A stretch of DNA of 64,000 nt, from the NCBI GenBank assembly GCA_035771165.1, contig JAWNZC010000370.1, forward strand, positions 244,001 to 308,000. The letters run 5' to 3'. Of this stretch, positions 62,010 through 64,000 are shown piece by piece. Source of the DNA: Paragorgia papillata. Lineage: Eukaryota; Cnidaria; Anthozoa; Scleralcyonacea; Coralliidae. The notes below the pieces were generated by a model that was not told the DNA's origin, made no database searches, and was given only the letters and a program-made list of their open reading frames with translations. A program made the position numbers and the translations under genes. Each line of letters begins with the position of its first letter. Position 1 is the stretch's first letter.

Positions 62010-62640
62010 GTAAGAGATTGAGTATTTATCGTTTGTTTTCTATTGTCCTGCTTATTGTAATGTGACATTTTCTTTGGCTCTCGTCAAATTTCCTGTTTGA
62101 TTGTCCAATACAAACCATTTTATACTGAAGTTAGTGTAGTTGAAGTCAATGTTTGGTATTAAGTCATCATCTAGTTTTGAACATGGCGGTTGGAATCTCT
62201 TCTCAATTTAGTCGATTGTGGTTCCTAACAAACTCTCAAATCTTTCCACATTTTTTGCCATTCTTTAGCCACCGTTGCTTTCATGATAAGGATTATCTTA
62301 TGTAAAACTAAAGCATTCAGATTTTGAGGTAAAAGTTATTTGTGTTAGTGTATTTTCACTGAATCACTGACAGTCTGAATTCATCATATTTATGAAATAT
62401 TAAATTGTTGGTAACAGACTAACAGTATGTTTTGTGGGTATATGTGTTTGTTTGTTTGCTTTAAATTCATTTCATATATTATTTTCGCTTGTTTTCTAGT
62501 GCATAGGGTAGAGTTACCTTGTTCAGTTGTGTTCAACCATTTAATTCAACTTGCTGTTTTATATATTGGTAAGTAAAATCCTTTAAAAAGCTTAATTCAT
62601 ATACTAGTAGTTTATTTATTGAGTAATGACATAATGATCA
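62010..62640. other. Presumed intron / intergenic, no gene recognised
   Basis: AT-rich with pyrimidine runs; candidate acceptor GCTTGTTTTCTAG at about 62500. Nothing else supported. Confidence 0.4.
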
Positions 62641-63320
62641 GGGGCGGATTTAGCATACATCACACCGGTCACGCGACTGACGTAAAAAATCACCAGAATA
62701 ATTGCGCAATCACACAATATTTTAATCTCGACAGTCTTCTAGAAAATGCTATGCCGTGACTCCAAAGCTTGGCAGACTGATTAGGTTTCAAATTCGCTTT
62801 TATTGTAATTTGCGAGTCAGCAAACACCGGGCAGGGATGACCGGTGGTCAGCGTTCGCTTTGAGAGTTTTGACCGGTTTGCGGAGAGATCTGATTGGTGT
62901 TTGATCAATTTGACCGATCTGCACCATGGCAACCACTTTTTTGACCGATTTGCCTCAAACCTGATTGGCTGTCGCGTTGATTTTGGGCTTTTTGACCGAT
63001 CTGCACCATGGCAACCATCGATTGCTGATTCAGCTGAGATACCGAGTAATTTATTCATTGAAGCCTGAAGGCTTCTCACTGTGTTCGTGGTTTCAGTCAT
63101 ACGAGTTCTGTATAAGCGTTTTCGAATGGGTTTTAGCTGCTTTAACAGCAATGATGAAGAAATACTGTCATACTGCGAACAATCTACGATGATTTGTAAT
63201 CTAGATTACACAGTCATCGATTTATTTCAAGCGAGGAACATTTTAATAGACGCGATTGAAAGCGTCTGAATTTTGGCGCCGCGTGGAGTCATTTATTCCC
63301 CTACTGCTGTAAGGTAAGAC
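62641..63320 (+). promoter_or_regulatory. Promoter-like region with duplicated motif block and E2F-like site
   Basis: The block TGACCGATCTGCACCATGGC AACCA occurs at about 62921-62945 and 62995-63019. GATTGG boxes lie near 62891 and 62963, and TTTTGGCGCCGCG near 63275 resembles an E2F site. Two donor-like GTAAG sites follow (63313, 63324), as at the end of a first exon. The CCATGGCAAC core resembles half of an RFX X-box. An open frame exists on the minus strand (62690-63151) but reflects repeats of the same block. Confidence 0.4.
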
Positions 63321-64000
63321 TGGTAAGTTAAGGTCGTCTTAGTTTCATTTCAAATATACAAACAGTCTAGTGTGGAATATATGTGTTTTTGTCCAGTCTC
63401 AATATCGTATTATTTATCATTTTGCGTCCTAGTGAAGTCTGAGTTCAGAGTTCAGACATATTTATTCAGCAAGGCGGCATTAGCATATTTCACGCTTGCC
63501 AGGAGCTCTTATATATGAATTTGAAAGGATTAAATTGATCTTTAAGCCAAGGTTTAGTTCAACGTTAAATTGGATCTTTCTTTTCATGATTTTGAAATGA
63601 ATAACTGTTTTCAAATTATGGTTAGTCTCGCTATCTTGCTTTGATAAGATATATTTTAACGGCGCGTTCGAGAAATATGACCCCAGGTTTATCTAATTAG
63701 CTTATATCAATGTTACGGGTTATATTAATTACAGGTCATATATTGGTCTAACTGTATGTCTTTTATATATATATACAAAGTATGAATGTATATATATATT
63801 TAACAATTAAATTATGAGCTCGAAATTTCTGAGTGAATAGTTGACGAGAGTGGACAGCAATAGCAATAGTACACTAGTAAGTTTCTGCTATATATATATA
63901 TTTAAGAAATAGAAAATGGCCGCCCGTGTTTATATAGCCTGATGCAAACATGAGAGTGAGTTGGGAGAATTCGAAAGTTTATGTGAACCCGAGCCGTAGG
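63321..64000. other. No gene recognised
   Basis: AT-rich, with TA runs near 63765-63800 and 63885. ATTTAACAATTAAATTATGAGCTCGAA near 63797 resembles one end of the 0.9-kb dispersed repeat (46540), so a fragment of that family may be present. Confidence 0.4.

Noticed and set aside
62690..63151. Minus-strand ORF of 153 codons with KS and RFEANRSK repeats
   Set aside because: The peptide repeat comes from the duplicated promoter-like block; no domain recognised.

Overview
The window looks like AT-rich, repeat-dense genomic DNA of an animal, most likely a non-bilaterian marine invertebrate such as a cnidarian (anthozoan). The basis is spliced genes with GT-AG introns, long (TA)n tracts, many foldback MITEs, and protein families I associate with coral and anemone genomes: Helitron-like Rep with a 2A-protease ORF, GIY-YIG Penelope-like elements, HECT ligases of the G2E3-like type, and DUF6589-type transposases. 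The species cannot be fixed from sequence alone, and no RNA genes of the tRNA or rRNA kind were recognised.

Layout. 1-8 kb: a decayed Helitron-like element on the minus strand (DUF6570-like domain, HUH Rep domain, and upstream a 2A ribosome-skipping motif followed by cysteine-protease-like domains), cut by a 242-bp MITE. 8-9.3 kb: an intact RPA-like OB-fold/zinc-ribbon ORF behind a palindrome carrying CCAAT boxes. 9.3-24.5 kb: mostly repeats (foldbacks, a 2.1-kb long-TIR element, a 2.0-kb TIR element), with putative minus-strand exons, a kinase pseudogene and one MULE-like exon. 24.7-37.3 kb: a nested stack. A deleted non-LTR retrotransposon is hit by a long-TIR Mutator-type element, which is itself split by a 9.0-kb DNA transposon with identical 85-bp TIRs that encodes a DUF6589/Academ-like transposase and a convergent RecQ-like helicase; a MULE transposase fragment follows. 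37.7-41 kb: a broken DDE-integrase-like gene with a partial-exon tandem duplication. 42.3-60.3 kb: a minus-strand, 7-exon HECT E3 ligase gene (conserved N-terminal domain, UBZ-like zinc finger, CUE-like domain, HECT N- and C-lobes) whose introns are full of mobile DNA. 61-64 kb: a CCTATAGG palindrome array and promoter-like sequence with a putative plus-strand first exon.

The most interesting system lies in the HECT gene introns. A 277-bp repeat occurs in four arrays, each next to (TA)n. Each of its ten copies carries a type I hammerhead ribozyme fold, with conserved cores CUGAUGA and GAAA, cleavage triplet GUC, and all three helices. All four arrays end at the same nucleotide just past the ribozyme 3' side and are variably truncated at the other end, as expected for retrozymes mobilised as RNA. 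A GIY-YIG Penelope-like element, a plausible helper and itself carrying a hammerhead-like motif over its stop codon, lies between two of these arrays. The ribozyme folds were worked out by eye and have not been run through a covariance model.
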